A stretch of 64,000 nt of DNA from Cupriavidus oxalaticus. GTDB taxonomy: Bacteria; Pseudomonadota; Gammaproteobacteria; Burkholderiales; Burkholderiaceae. The notes below the pieces were generated by a model that searched no databases, was not told where the DNA came from, and was given only the letters and a program-made list of their open reading frames with translations. The position numbers and the translations under genes were made by a program. Positions 54,435-62,737 of the stretch are shown here, one piece after another. The stretch covers positions 2,642,501-2,706,500 of the forward strand of contig NZ_CP069811.1 in assembly GCF_016894385.1 (NCBI RefSeq), given 5' to 3'. How positions within the stretch are numbered: the stretch's first letter is position 1; every line of letters starts with the position of its first letter.

Positions 54435-54626
54435 TCAAAAGCCCGGTTCGCTGTGCGAGCCCAGCCGGATCCACTGAAGAGTCACGGCGTCCGGTTTCCG
54501 ATAAATCAGCAGGAGATCCGGCCTGACGTGGCAGTCCCGGCAGTCCCGCAACGCCGACCGGTATGGGCCTTTCAATTCGCGTTTGTAGTCTCGTCTGAAC
54601 TGGCTCGTCAGTTCAATCATCCTCAT
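54435..54626 (-). CDS. YafQ-family toxin with internal deletion
   Basis: 63 residues versus about 90 for YafQ. The ends match the family: TSQFRRDYKRE at the start, then LKGPYRSALRDCRDCHVRPDLLLIYRK and RLGSHSE. About 25 residues between them, covering the middle helix and the first catalytic His, are absent. The later His and Asp (CHVRPD) and the terminal His (GSHSE) remain. YafQ toxins are ribosome-dependent mRNA endonucleases; this copy is probably inactive. Overlaps the antitoxin by 14 bases. Confidence 0.75.
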   Translation of the reverse strand: MRMIELTSQFRRDYKRELKGPYRSALRDCRDCHVRPDLLLIYRKPDAVTLQWIRLGSHSEPGF

Positions 54627-54879
54627 CGTTGAGATCCGCCATCAACGCCGCCACGGACCCGAATTTGCGCAGGCCGCCGGTCCGCGCTTCTTTCAGCGCG
54701 GCAATGGTTGCAGGGTTCGGAGTTATCAGCCCCGAAGGCAAAGCCTGCTCCAGCGCGATGCGGGTCAACAGCATGCGGATGGCGTCGGAAACGGTCAAAC
54801 CCATTGCTTCCAGCACGGCCGCGGCCTCTTCCTTGATTTGCTGATCGATCCGGGCGCGAACGAAAGTCGAGGCGGGCAT
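54613..54879 (-). CDS. RelB/DinJ-family antitoxin
   Basis: 88 residues, AGGAG-type ribosome site. Ribbon-helix-helix DNA-binding fold in the first 50 residues (FVRARIDQQIKEEAAAVLEAMGLTVSDAIRMLLTRIA), followed by a C-terminal tail that would wrap the toxin. DinJ-type antitoxins repress their own promoter and neutralise YafQ. It overlaps the shortened toxin gene, so the cassette structure is kept although the toxin seems damaged. Confidence 0.85.
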   Translation of the reverse strand: MPASTFVRARIDQQIKEEAAAVLEAMGLTVSDAIRMLLTRIALEQALPSGLITPNPATIAALKEARTGGLRKFGSVAALMADLNDEDD

Positions 54880-55202
54880 GGCAGGCTCCTGCGGACAATA
54901 ACAAAGTGGGCGAGCAATTACTTGTTGGGCGGCCGGTTTTCAGAGAAATCCAGCCCGGACGGGCTCACCTCAATTGGGCTACGTTGGCAGCCTTGCTACG
55001 TTCCGTCGCGGCCCGGCCGCACGTTACGTGGCGATCGCCTCGCTGCACGGAACGTTCCCACCGTTGCTTTCACCACAACACCCCAGGCGTTCCGCCTTGA
55101 CGCCGCCTCTGCACATGCCCATCATTCCGACTTTTCTTAAATGCGAATTATTCGCATTTGTATCTACATTTACATACAGGCCTGCCTGTCTTACCGCCAA
55201 GC
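54880..55202. other. Intergenic region before the siderophore receptor
   Basis: About 320 bases between the divergent antitoxin and TonB-receptor genes. The only recognisable element is the iron-box palindrome at 55139-55159. The remainder shows no gene. Confidence 0.5.
55139..55159 (+). promoter_or_regulatory. Fur box
   Basis: AAATGCGAA-TTA-TTCGCATTT is a perfect 21-base palindrome of the NAATGNGAATNATTCNCATTN type bound by Fur, 43 bases before the start of the siderophore receptor. Iron-replete cells should therefore repress the receptor. Confidence 0.8.
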
Positions 55203-57365
55203 ATGAACCACGCCGACACCCGCGCCACCCGCCTGCGCGCACCCAAGCCTCGCCATCTCGCCGTACTGGCGCATGTGGCCGTCCTCACTGGCTTCCCGGC
55301 GGCAGCCGCGCTGGCGCAGGAGGCAGCGGCGGGTGCCGAGACGCAATCGCTGCCCGCCGTGACGGTCAGCGCCACCGCCGTCGATGACGCAGGCCTGCAG
55401 CTTCAGAAAAAAGCCAGCACCGGGGCCCTGGGCTCGCGCACGCAGCTCGACACGCCGTATTCCACGACCATCGTCACCGGCGAGGACCTGGCCGACCGCC
55501 AGGTCAGCAAGCTCGGCGACGTGTTTGCCATGGATGCCTCGGTCACCGACAACAGCAACGCCTACAACAGCTGGTCCAGCTACCTGACCGTGCGCGGCCT
55601 GCAGGTGGACTGGCAGAACGGCTTCAAGATCAACGGTCTGCCGTTTGTCGCGTACGGCATCACGCTGCCGTACGAGCACATGGAGCAGGTGGAACTGCTC
55701 AAGGGCCTGCCGGGCTTCATGTACGGCTTCGGCACGCCCGGAGGCATCGTCAACTACGTCACCAAGAAGCCGACCGACACCTTTACCGCTTCGTTCGAGC
55801 TGGGCTATCGCGCCGCCAACGTGTGGAGCGAGCACATCGACCTCGGCGGCCGCGCGGGCCCGGACAACATGTTCGGCTACCGGCTCAACTACACGCACGA
55901 GGAAGGCACGCCGTACAACGCGCGCAATGTGAACCGCGACACCGTATCGCTGGGCCTGGACGCGCGCCTGACCAAAGACCTGACCTGGACCTTCGACTCG
56001 ATCTACCATGATCGCCGCACCACCGGGCAGATGCCGTCGTTCAGCTTCTGGACCTACACCGACCCGGCGCTGCCCGCCGCGGTGTCCGGCCGCATCCGCA
56101 ACTTCGCCGGCAGCGACCAGCACCTGAACACCAACCTGCAGCTCTACACCACGGGCCTGCGCTACCAGGTCAACCCGGACTGGGCGGTCAGCACCAACTA
56201 CAGCTTCAGCAAGGTCAACCGCAGCCGCAACGAAAGCCTGTACGGCATGATCAACCAGGCCGGCGACTACACCGATACGCGCTACGACACCGCGCAGAAC
56301 CAGCAGGTGGGCTATTGGCAGGCGATGCTCGAAGGCAAGTTCCGCACCGGCCCGTTCGGCCACCAGCTGGTGGCAGGGCTGTCGTGGCAGAAGCAGATCG
56401 ACCGCTATGACAACAACGGCTTTGCCGGCACGATCGGCACCGGCAATATCTTCGAGCCGAATACCAACACATACTTCAGCTCGACCGCCTTCAACAAGGT
56501 CCGCAACAGCGACATCACGCAGAAGTCGATCTTTGCCAGCGATACCGTGCAGCTGAGCGAGCGCTGGTCGGTGCTGGCCGGCCTGCGCGTGACCAATTTC
56601 GAGCAGAACGGCTACGTGCCGGCGGCTACCAACTACACCAAGAACGGCGTGGTCACGCCCACGCTGGCGCTGATGTTCAAGCCGGTGCCGGCGGCCACGG
56701 TGTATGCCAGCTATGTGGAAGCGCTGGAGCCGGGCTCGATCGTGCCGGACGGCTACACCAACGCGCGCCAGCTGCTCAGCCCGATCCGCAGCAAGCAGTA
56801 TGAGCTCGGCGTCAAGGCCGACCAGCAGAAGTGGAGCGCCACCGCCGCGCTGTTCCGCATCGAGCGCGGCGCGGAATACGACAGCGTCAGCAACGGCGTG
56901 CCGACGCGGGTGCAGGACGGCTCCTCGATCTACCAGGGCGTGGAACTGGCCGGCGTGTACCGCCTGGGTTCGCAGTGGGAATTCGGCGGCAGCGCGATGT
57001 ACCTCGACACCTACTACGACAAGGGCAACGCCAACCTCGACAACCGCGTCGCCGGCGCGCCCGAACTGGTGCTGGCAGGCCGCATCAGCTACCTCGTGCC
57101 GTACGTGCCGGGCCTGCGGGTTGGCGTCGACGGCAAGTACACCGGCAATATCAAGGTCAACGCAACCAATACGCTGGACGCGGGCGGCTATACCGTATTC
57201 AACCTCGGCGCCACCTACAACACCCGCGTGTACGGCAAGGACCTGACGCTGCGCGCGGCGCTGAACAACCTGACCAACAAGCGCTACTGGGGCTACCAGT
57301 ATGAAAACTACCTGCAGCCGGGCGATCCGCGCAGCGTGAGCCTGACGGCGAGGATTGCTTATTGA
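55203..57365 (+). CDS. TonB-dependent siderophore receptor (FhuE/FpvA-like)
   Basis: 720 residues from the ATG at 55203; a TTG reading from 55158 starts inside the Fur box. Signal peptide ends ALAQ near 38. The TonB box region SLPAVTVSATAV is followed by the plug (LDTPYSTTIVTGEDLADRQVSKLGDVF, LKGLPGFMYGFGTPGGIVNYVTKKP) and a 22-strand barrel ending in the aromatic SVSLTARIAY. It transports a ferric siderophore across the outer membrane with TonB energy. No siderophore synthesis or ABC genes are nearby, so it may take up a foreign siderophore. Confidence 0.9.
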   Translation: MNHADTRATRLRAPKPRHLAVLAHVAVLTGFPAAAALAQEAAAGAETQSLPAVTVSATAVDDAGLQLQKKASTGALGSRTQLDTPYSTTIVTGEDLADRQVSKLGDVFAMDASVTDNSNAYNSWSSYLTVRGLQVDWQNGFKINGLPFVAYGITLPYEHMEQVELLKGLPGFMYGFGTPGGIVNYVTKKPTDTFTASFELGYRAANVWSEHIDLGGRAGPDNMFGYRLNYTHEEGTPYNARNVNRDTVSLGLDARLTKDLTWTFDSIYHDRRTTGQMPSFSFWTYTDPALPAAVSGRIRNFAGSDQHLNTNLQLYTTGLRYQVNPDWAVSTNYSFSKVNRSRNESLYGMINQAGDYTDTRYDTAQNQQVGYWQAMLEGKFRTGPFGHQLVAGLSWQKQIDRYDNNGFAGTIGTGNIFEPNTNTYFSSTAFNKVRNSDITQKSIFASDTVQLSERWSVLAGLRVTNFEQNGYVPAATNYTKNGVVTPTLALMFKPVPAATVYASYVEALEPGSIVPDGYTNARQLLSPIRSKQYELGVKADQQKWSATAALFRIERGAEYDSVSNGVPTRVQDGSSIYQGVELAGVYRLGSQWEFGGSAMYLDTYYDKGNANLDNRVAGAPELVLAGRISYLVPYVPGLRVGVDGKYTGNIKVNATNTLDAGGYTVFNLGATYNTRVYGKDLTLRAALNNLTNKRYWGYQYENYLQPGDPRSVSLTARIAY

Positions 57366-57375
57366 GTGAGGCTTG

Positions 57376-57405
57376 GCTGCCCTCTCCCGAGTGCGGGAGG
57401 GCAGC
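57376..57405. repeat. REP-like palindrome at a convergent junction
   Basis: GCTGCCCTCTCCCG, a short loop and CGGGAGGGCAGC form a stem with a two-base bulge. It lies 11 bases after the receptor stop and before the converging minus-strand gene. It is the most diverged of the four copies. Confidence 0.75.
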
Positions 57406-57446
57406 GGTGCTCCTGACAAGCCAAAAAAGGGGAGGCGAGAGGCAGG

Positions 57447-58829
57447 CTACATGCCGTTGTCGCCTCCGACCTTGCCTACCGATGTCTTGATCCCGCCTGC
57501 GATGGCGGTGCGCAAGCCGTGGACGGCATACGTCTGCTCATCATCGCCCTTCAGGCTGCGCACCCGGAGTTGCGCGAACAGACCATCCTTGCGTGAATAG
57601 CCGCCGAACCAGTCGATCAGGCGCCCGATAAAGCATTGGCCGCCAACCCAGACCGGCATATCCCTCACGATTTCATAGGCGTAGTGGCCCGCGCCGTAGC
57701 TGTAGTAGGCATCGCGGTCGTCGTCCTTGACTGTGTCGGGGACAGGGCACAAGGGTTTGTCCTGCAGGCCTGCATCACGAGCGACTTCGCTGCTCACTTG
57801 AGCAAGCGCTCTCGTGATGGCCGCATGCAAGGCGCTGTCCAGCCTCGTCACCGTACCCTTCCCCTCGTCCTTCTGAACCTTGGGGACGGATAACCGATAG
57901 CGGTAGTGCACGGCCAGCCTGGGCACTTCGCCAACGACAGTCAGCGGTCTCAGCAAATAAATGTTGTCCACCCCGTAGTAGCTGTTCCGGTACGCTACAT
58001 AAACGCGTCCGCGTAGCTTGATCAAGTCAGCTGCCTGATTGGCGCCGCGGCCATTGATCAGGTAAAGGTGTCCGTCGCCCTCCAGTTCGTCGACGAATTT
58101 ACCGCCCTCCCGGTGCAGCGCGCTCACGAACGAGAACAGACCGGTTCCCCCGGAATAGCTGTCGATAAAGAGGTCGCGCCGGCCGTCCCCGTCGACATCC
58201 ATTAGCGTGTAAGACGCAACGCCATTCTCGCCGCCGCCATCGATGCGCGATGCCTGCAACGCGCGCCATTCATCGCGGCTAACGCCGGCGGGACGCACCG
58301 TCGGGAACTTCGCGCCGGTGTACGGCTGCTTCTTGTCATTCACGTTGGCGAACTTCGTCATGCCCGTCTTGATGCGGATCGCATCGATGGCCCTTTCGAG
58401 CGGGAATACCGGATCTGTCTTGCGCGCGGCTTCCACGGCTTGGCGCAGGTCCTCAATCGCCTGCAGATCCACGCTGTCCGGCTTGTAGGCAATTGCTTTC
58501 CGCAGTTGCGCCTGCAGCGCGGCGATCCGCTCTTCGTATCGTGCGCTGCTGCAGTGCGTGTCCGAGCCACATTGATCCCGTGCCTTCAGCCACGCGAGCT
58601 GGGCCTGCCGTAATCGCGCATGCTGCTGGGGTTGGGCGCCGGCGAGCTTGCCGTACACGGCAGAGAGCTGGGTATCCAGCCTGAGCAAGTCTGCATCGGC
58701 GCAAATCGCGATCTCTGTCGTGCTCGCGGCGCGATCGCATTGCATGCCGGGCGGCGCTGCCTGCGCCGCGGTGGCATGGAGCGCAAGCATGGCGATCAGC
58801 GACGAAAAAATTCTGATGTTCACATTCAC
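57447..58829 (-). CDS. Secreted protein with LprI-like N-terminal domain
   Basis: 460 residues from a GTG at 58829; another in-frame GTG lies six bases later, and the ATG at 58919 would add 30 residues ahead of the signal. The signal ends TAAQA near 24. The LprI/DUF1311 domain follows with CDRAASTTEIAICADADL and CGSDTHCSSARYEERI. The remaining 300 residues include YTLMDVDGDGRRDLFIDSYSGG, a calcium-loop-like FG-GAP/VCBS motif, and Tyr-rich segments I do not recognise. Exported; role unknown, possibly lysozyme resistance or host interaction. Confidence 0.72.
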   Translation of the reverse strand: MNVNIRIFSSLIAMLALHATAAQAAPPGMQCDRAASTTEIAICADADLLRLDTQLSAVYGKLAGAQPQQHARLRQAQLAWLKARDQCGSDTHCSSARYEERIAALQAQLRKAIAYKPDSVDLQAIEDLRQAVEAARKTDPVFPLERAIDAIRIKTGMTKFANVNDKKQPYTGAKFPTVRPAGVSRDEWRALQASRIDGGGENGVASYTLMDVDGDGRRDLFIDSYSGGTGLFSFVSALHREGGKFVDELEGDGHLYLINGRGANQAADLIKLRGRVYVAYRNSYYGVDNIYLLRPLTVVGEVPRLAVHYRYRLSVPKVQKDEGKGTVTRLDSALHAAITRALAQVSSEVARDAGLQDKPLCPVPDTVKDDDRDAYYSYGAGHYAYEIVRDMPVWVGGQCFIGRLIDWFGGYSRKDGLFAQLRVRSLKGDDEQTYAVHGLRTAIAGGIKTSVGKVGGDNGM

Positions 58830-59294
58830 GTTTAGGCGGTACAGGCGGGTGGCAAACAAACTGCTATTGCCCCAAGGCTGGCTAGATGCCGTGCTGCCGC
58901 AACTGGCCGCCTGGTTCAACGGCGCGCAAGTGATCGGGTCGGGATCTTACCTTGCCATGCACTGCGCCCGATCCAATACGGCAGCCGCGGCTATCCCCTG
59001 CCACGTGTCTTTTATCTGCGGTAAGACGCCGCTCGCCGGGACGGCATTCATGTGCCCTGTTCCGCATATTGCAGCTTCCCTCCGCCTACCGGCCAGCACG
59101 TCTACCCACCTCGCTCTTTCGGGAAAACGAATGTTGACAATCATCAAACCGTGATCTACAACATCGTCTACACACTAAACAGATTTTGTAGACAATTTAG
59201 TAGACAGCACAGCAAGCAATCCCACGGCGCACAAAAGAGCCAGACGGCCGCACGTTCGCCTATCGTCAAGACAACCATCTGCCAGGAGACTCAG
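58830..59294. other. Divergent intergenic region ahead of the allantoin operon
   Basis: About 465 bases with no supportable gene. The right half carries the candidate sigma-70 promoter and repeated GTAGAC operator motifs (59134-59208). The left half must hold the promoter of the LprI-domain gene, but I see no clear boxes there. Confidence 0.5.
59134..59208 (+). promoter_or_regulatory. Promoter with repeated GTAGAC operator motifs
   Basis: A perfect -35 TTGACA (59134-59139) is followed after 17 bases by TACAAC (59157-59162). Over and after it lie four copies of a GTAGAC/GTCTAC motif: GATCTACAAC (59153), CGTCTACAC (59165), TTGTAGACAA (59186-59195) and TTAGTAGACAG (59197). The symmetric TTGT-N2-ACAA form is typical of FCD-type GntR operators. 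The regulator is probably the GntR protein at 62738. Confidence 0.62.
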
Positions 59295-60821
59295 ATGATG
59301 CAAACGACCGTAACGCCAGACGCGACCGCCGGCGCGCCGCAGGCAGGGCATGCCACACATGGCAATGCCCTGATCAAGCCCACCTACGACGAACGGCTGA
59401 CCAACGAGGACCTGGCGCCGCTGCGCAAGCAGACCTGGGGCACCTACAACATCTTTGCCTTCTGGATGTCCGACGTGCACAGCGTGGGCGGCTATATCAC
59501 CGCCGGCAGCCTGTTCGCGCTGGGACTGACCAGCTGGCAGGTGCTGGTGTCGCTGCTGGTCGGGATCGTGATCGTGCAATTCTTCTGCAACCTGGTGGCC
59601 AAGCCGAGCCAGGTGACCGGCACGCCTTACCCGGTGATCTGCCGGGCTTCGTTCGGCGTGCTGGGCGCCAATATCCCGGCGATCATCCGCGGGCTGATCG
59701 CGGTGGCGTGGTACGGCATCCAGACCTACCTGGCATCCAGCGCGTTCCTGGTGCTGGCGCTGCACTTCTTCCCGGCGCTGGCGCCGTACGCGGACCTCAA
59801 GCTGCATGGTTTCGCCGGGCTGTCCACGCTGGGCTGGGCGTCGTTCATGGTGCTGTGGTTCCTGCAGGCGCTGGTGTTCTGGACCGGCATGGAGACCATC
59901 CGCAAGTTCATCGACTGGGCCGGCCCCGCGGTGTACGTGGTGATGATCGCGCTGGCGATCTGGCTGGTGAACAAGGCCGGCTGGGAGAACGTCAACTTCA
60001 CGCTGAGCTTCGTCAAGTACACCGGCTGGGAAGCGGTGCCGGTGATGCTGAGCGCGATCGCGCTGGTGGTGTCGTATTTCTCCGGCCCGATGCTGAACTT
60101 CGGCGACTTCTCGCGCTATGCCAAGGATTTCAAGTCGGTCAAGCGCGGCAACTTCTGGGGCCTGCCGGTCAACTTCCTGGGCTTCTCGCTGCTGACCGTG
60201 ATCACCACCTCGGCCACGCTGCCGGTGTTCGGCAAGCTGATCACCGACCCGGTTGAGACGGTGAGCCATATCGACAGCACCTTCGCCATGCTGCTGGGCG
60301 CGTTCACCTTCATGACCGCGACCATCGGCATCAACATCGTCGCCAACTTCGTGTCGCCGGCGTTCGACTTCTCCAACGTGTCGCCCAAGCACATCAGCTG
60401 GCGCACGGGCGGCATGATCGCCGCGGTCGCCTCGATCTTCATCACGCCCTGGAACCTGTACAACAACCCGGCGGTGATCCACTACACGCTGGACGTGCTG
60501 GGCGCCTTCATTGGCCCGCTGTTCGGCATCCTGATCGCCGACTACTACCTGGTGCGCCGCCAGCACGTGGAAGTCGATGACCTGTACACGCTGAGCCCGC
60601 GCGGCCGCTACTGGTACCGCAACGGCTTCAACCCGGCGGCGGTGGCCACCATGATCCCGTCGGCCATCATTCCGATCCTGTGCGTGGTGGTGCCGGCCTG
60701 GCAGGCTGCGGCCAACTACAGCTGGTTCATCGGCATGGGCATCGCGCTGGTGCTGTACCGCCAGCTGGCACCGCGCATGATGCCGGGCCACCTTGCCGCG
60801 CCGGCTGCCGGCCAGGCTTGA
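59295..60821 (+). CDS. NCS1-family nucleobase/allantoin permease
   Basis: 508 residues, AGGAGAC site. Twelve spans. NCS1 landmarks are RKQTWGTYNIFAFWMSDVHSVGGY, the PYPVICRASFGVLGANIPAIIRG loop and the cytosolic DFSRYAKDF. It symports a ring compound (allantoin, hydantoin, uracil or cytosine) with H+ or Na+. The linked racemase and PuuE genes point to allantoin. First gene of the operon under the GTAGAC-type operators. Confidence 0.88.
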   Translation: MMQTTVTPDATAGAPQAGHATHGNALIKPTYDERLTNEDLAPLRKQTWGTYNIFAFWMSDVHSVGGYITAGSLFALGLTSWQVLVSLLVGIVIVQFFCNLVAKPSQVTGTPYPVICRASFGVLGANIPAIIRGLIAVAWYGIQTYLASSAFLVLALHFFPALAPYADLKLHGFAGLSTLGWASFMVLWFLQALVFWTGMETIRKFIDWAGPAVYVVMIALAIWLVNKAGWENVNFTLSFVKYTGWEAVPVMLSAIALVVSYFSGPMLNFGDFSRYAKDFKSVKRGNFWGLPVNFLGFSLLTVITTSATLPVFGKLITDPVETVSHIDSTFAMLLGAFTFMTATIGINIVANFVSPAFDFSNVSPKHISWRTGGMIAAVASIFITPWNLYNNPAVIHYTLDVLGAFIGPLFGILIADYYLVRRQHVEVDDLYTLSPRGRYWYRNGFNPAAVATMIPSAIIPILCVVVPAWQAAANYSWFIGMGIALVLYRQLAPRMMPGHLAAPAAGQA

Positions 60822-60864
60822 ACGACAACTCTCCTTCGACAGCATCCATCCCTGAGCCGCACCC

Positions 60865-61599
60865 ATGAAGCTGAAGATCATCAACCCCAATACCACCGAG
60901 AGCATGACCGAGAAGATCGGCCAGTGCGCCCGCGCCGTGGCCGAGCAGGGCACGCGCATCAGCGCGGTCAGCCCGCGCATGGGCCCGGCCTCGATCGAGA
61001 GCCACTATGACGAGGCGCTGTCGGTGCCCGGCATCCTCGACGAGATCCTGGCGGGCGAGCAGGAAGGCGTCGACGGCTACGTCATCGCCTGCTTCGGCGA
61101 CCCCGGGCTGTATGCGGCGCGCGAGGTGGCGCGCGGCCCCGTGATCGGCATCGCCGAGGCGGCGATGCACATGGCCAGCATGGTCGGCAGCAGCTTCAGC
61201 GTGGTCACCACGCTGGCGCGCACCTGCAATATCGCCTGGCACCTGGCCGAGCGCTATGGCATGAAGCGCTTCTGCAGCAATGTGCGCGCCTGCGACCTGC
61301 CGGTGCTCGACCTGGAGCGCCCCGGCTCGGACGCGCGCCGCATCATCACCGAGGCCTGCCGCCGCGCGCTGGTGGAAGACCGCAGCGAATGCATCGTGCT
61401 CGGCTGCGCCGGCATGACCGACCTGTGCGACGAAATCGCCGACGCCATCGGCGCGCCGGTGATCGACGGCGTGACGTGCGCGGTCAAGCTGGCCGAGGCG
61501 ATGGTCTCGGTGCGGCTGGCCACCAGCAAGCGCGGCGACTGGGCGCGGCCGTTGCCCAAGGCGTATGCCGGCATGCTGGCGCCGTATGCGCTGAACTGA
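60865..61599 (+). CDS. Hydantoin/allantoin racemase (Asp/Glu racemase superfamily)
   Basis: 244 residues. The two catalytic cysteines are C76 (VIACFGDPG) and C181 (VLGCAGM), each in the family's conserved setting; the N-terminal KIINPNTTESMT motif is typical of hydantoin racemases and of HpxA-type allantoin racemase. Interconverting S- and R-allantoin would let the operon use the racemic pool. 43 bases after the permease and directly before the PuuE gene; its last codons and stop are duplicated (61591-61628). Confidence 0.85.
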   Translation: MKLKIINPNTTESMTEKIGQCARAVAEQGTRISAVSPRMGPASIESHYDEALSVPGILDEILAGEQEGVDGYVIACFGDPGLYAAREVARGPVIGIAEAAMHMASMVGSSFSVVTTLARTCNIAWHLAERYGMKRFCSNVRACDLPVLDLERPGSDARRIITEACRRALVEDRSECIVLGCAGMTDLCDEIADAIGAPVIDGVTCAVKLAEAMVSVRLATSKRGDWARPLPKAYAGMLAPYALN

Positions 61600-61628
61600 G
61601 GCACTGAACTGAGACGCTGAACTGATGC
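61591..61628 (+). repeat. Triplicated 13-mer across the racemase stop codon
   Basis: CTGAACTGAGGCA, CTGAACTGAGACG and CTGAACTGATGC follow one another. The first holds the last codons and stop (Leu-Asn-stop) of the racemase gene. The third runs into the start of the allantoinase reading frame. Confidence 0.85.
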
Positions 61629-61657
61629 TTCGAGAACCTCTTACCTTATCGCGCAAC

Positions 61658-62647
61658 ATGCTCCAGACACCTTATCCCCGCGACCTGACCGGCTACGGCG
61701 CCCGGCCGCCCCACGCCCGCTGGCCGGGCGGCGCGCGCATCGCCGTGCAGTTCGTCCTCAACTATGAAGAAGGCGGCGAGAACTGCGTGCTGCACGGCGA
61801 CGCCGCCTCCGAGCAGTTCCTCTCCGAGATCGTCGGCGCCGCGGCCTACCCCGACCGCCATATGAGCATGGAGGGTATCTATGAATACGGCTCGCGCGCG
61901 GGCGTCTGGCGCATCCTGCGCGAGTTCGAGCAGCGCGGCCTGCCGCTGACCATCTTCGGCGTGTCGATGGCGCTGCAGCGCCATCCGGAGCTGACGCGCG
62001 CCTTCGTCGAGCTGGGTCACGAGATCGCCTGCCACGGCTGGCGCTGGATCCACTACCAGAACATGGACGAAGCCACCGAGCGCGAGCATATGCGCATCGG
62101 CATGCAGATCATCAAGGAGCTGACCGGCGAACTGCCGCTGGGCTGGTACACCGGCCGCGACAGCCCCAACACGCGCCGGCTTGTCGTCGAGCACGGCGGC
62201 TTGCTGTACGACTCCGACTACTACGGCGACGACCTGCCCTTCTGGACCGAGGTGGAAGTCACCGGCGGCGAGAAGAAGCCGCACCTGGTAGTGCCGTACA
62301 CGCTGGACTCGAACGACATGCGCTTTGCCACGCCGCAGGGCTTCAACACCGGCGAGCAGTTCTTCCAGTACCTGAAGGATGCGTTCGACGTCCTCTACGA
62401 GGAAGGCGATCCCGCAGGACAGGACAGCCCCAAGATGCTGTCGATCGGCATGCACTGCCGGCTGCTCGGCCGCCCCGGCCGCTTCCGCGCGCTGCAGCGC
62501 TTCCTCGACTATGTGCAGGGCCACAGCAAGGTGTGGATCTGCCGCCGTGTCGACATCGCGCGGCACTGGGCGCAGGTGCACCCGTTCCGCCCCGCGACGG
62601 CTGCCTCCGCAGTTGCCAGTGCCGCGAGGGAAGCTGCCACGGCCTGA
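61658..62647 (+). CDS. puuE: Cofactor-independent allantoinase (PuuE)
   Basis: 329 residues from the ATG at 61658, where family similarity begins; an ATG at 61625 inside the repeat would add 11 residues. Polysaccharide-deacetylase (NodB) fold with PPHARWPGGARIAVQFVLNYEEGGENC, GHEIACHGWRW and the catalytic-site region WYTGRDSPNTRRLV. PuuE opens the hydantoin ring of allantoin to allantoate without a metal cofactor. It follows the racemase and permease in one operon. Confidence 0.9.
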   Translation: MLQTPYPRDLTGYGARPPHARWPGGARIAVQFVLNYEEGGENCVLHGDAASEQFLSEIVGAAAYPDRHMSMEGIYEYGSRAGVWRILREFEQRGLPLTIFGVSMALQRHPELTRAFVELGHEIACHGWRWIHYQNMDEATEREHMRIGMQIIKELTGELPLGWYTGRDSPNTRRLVVEHGGLLYDSDYYGDDLPFWTEVEVTGGEKKPHLVVPYTLDSNDMRFATPQGFNTGEQFFQYLKDAFDVLYEEGDPAGQDSPKMLSIGMHCRLLGRPGRFRALQRFLDYVQGHSKVWICRRVDIARHWAQVHPFRPATAASAVASAAREAATA

Positions 62648-62672
62648 CCCCGCGCCGTCCACGTCGCCATAT

Positions 62673-62682
62673 TTGTGTACGA
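62673..62682 (+). promoter_or_regulatory. GntR-operator-like site before the GntR gene
   Basis: TTGTGTACGA, 55 bases before the GntR start, shares TTGT-N2-AC with the operator motif at 59186. It may give autoregulation. A single weak site, so tentative. Confidence 0.4.
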
Positions 62683-62737
62683 TATAGCCGTGTTTCGTCG
62701 CCACTTCCGGCGACACCCCGACTGTCCGTCCCCTGAT

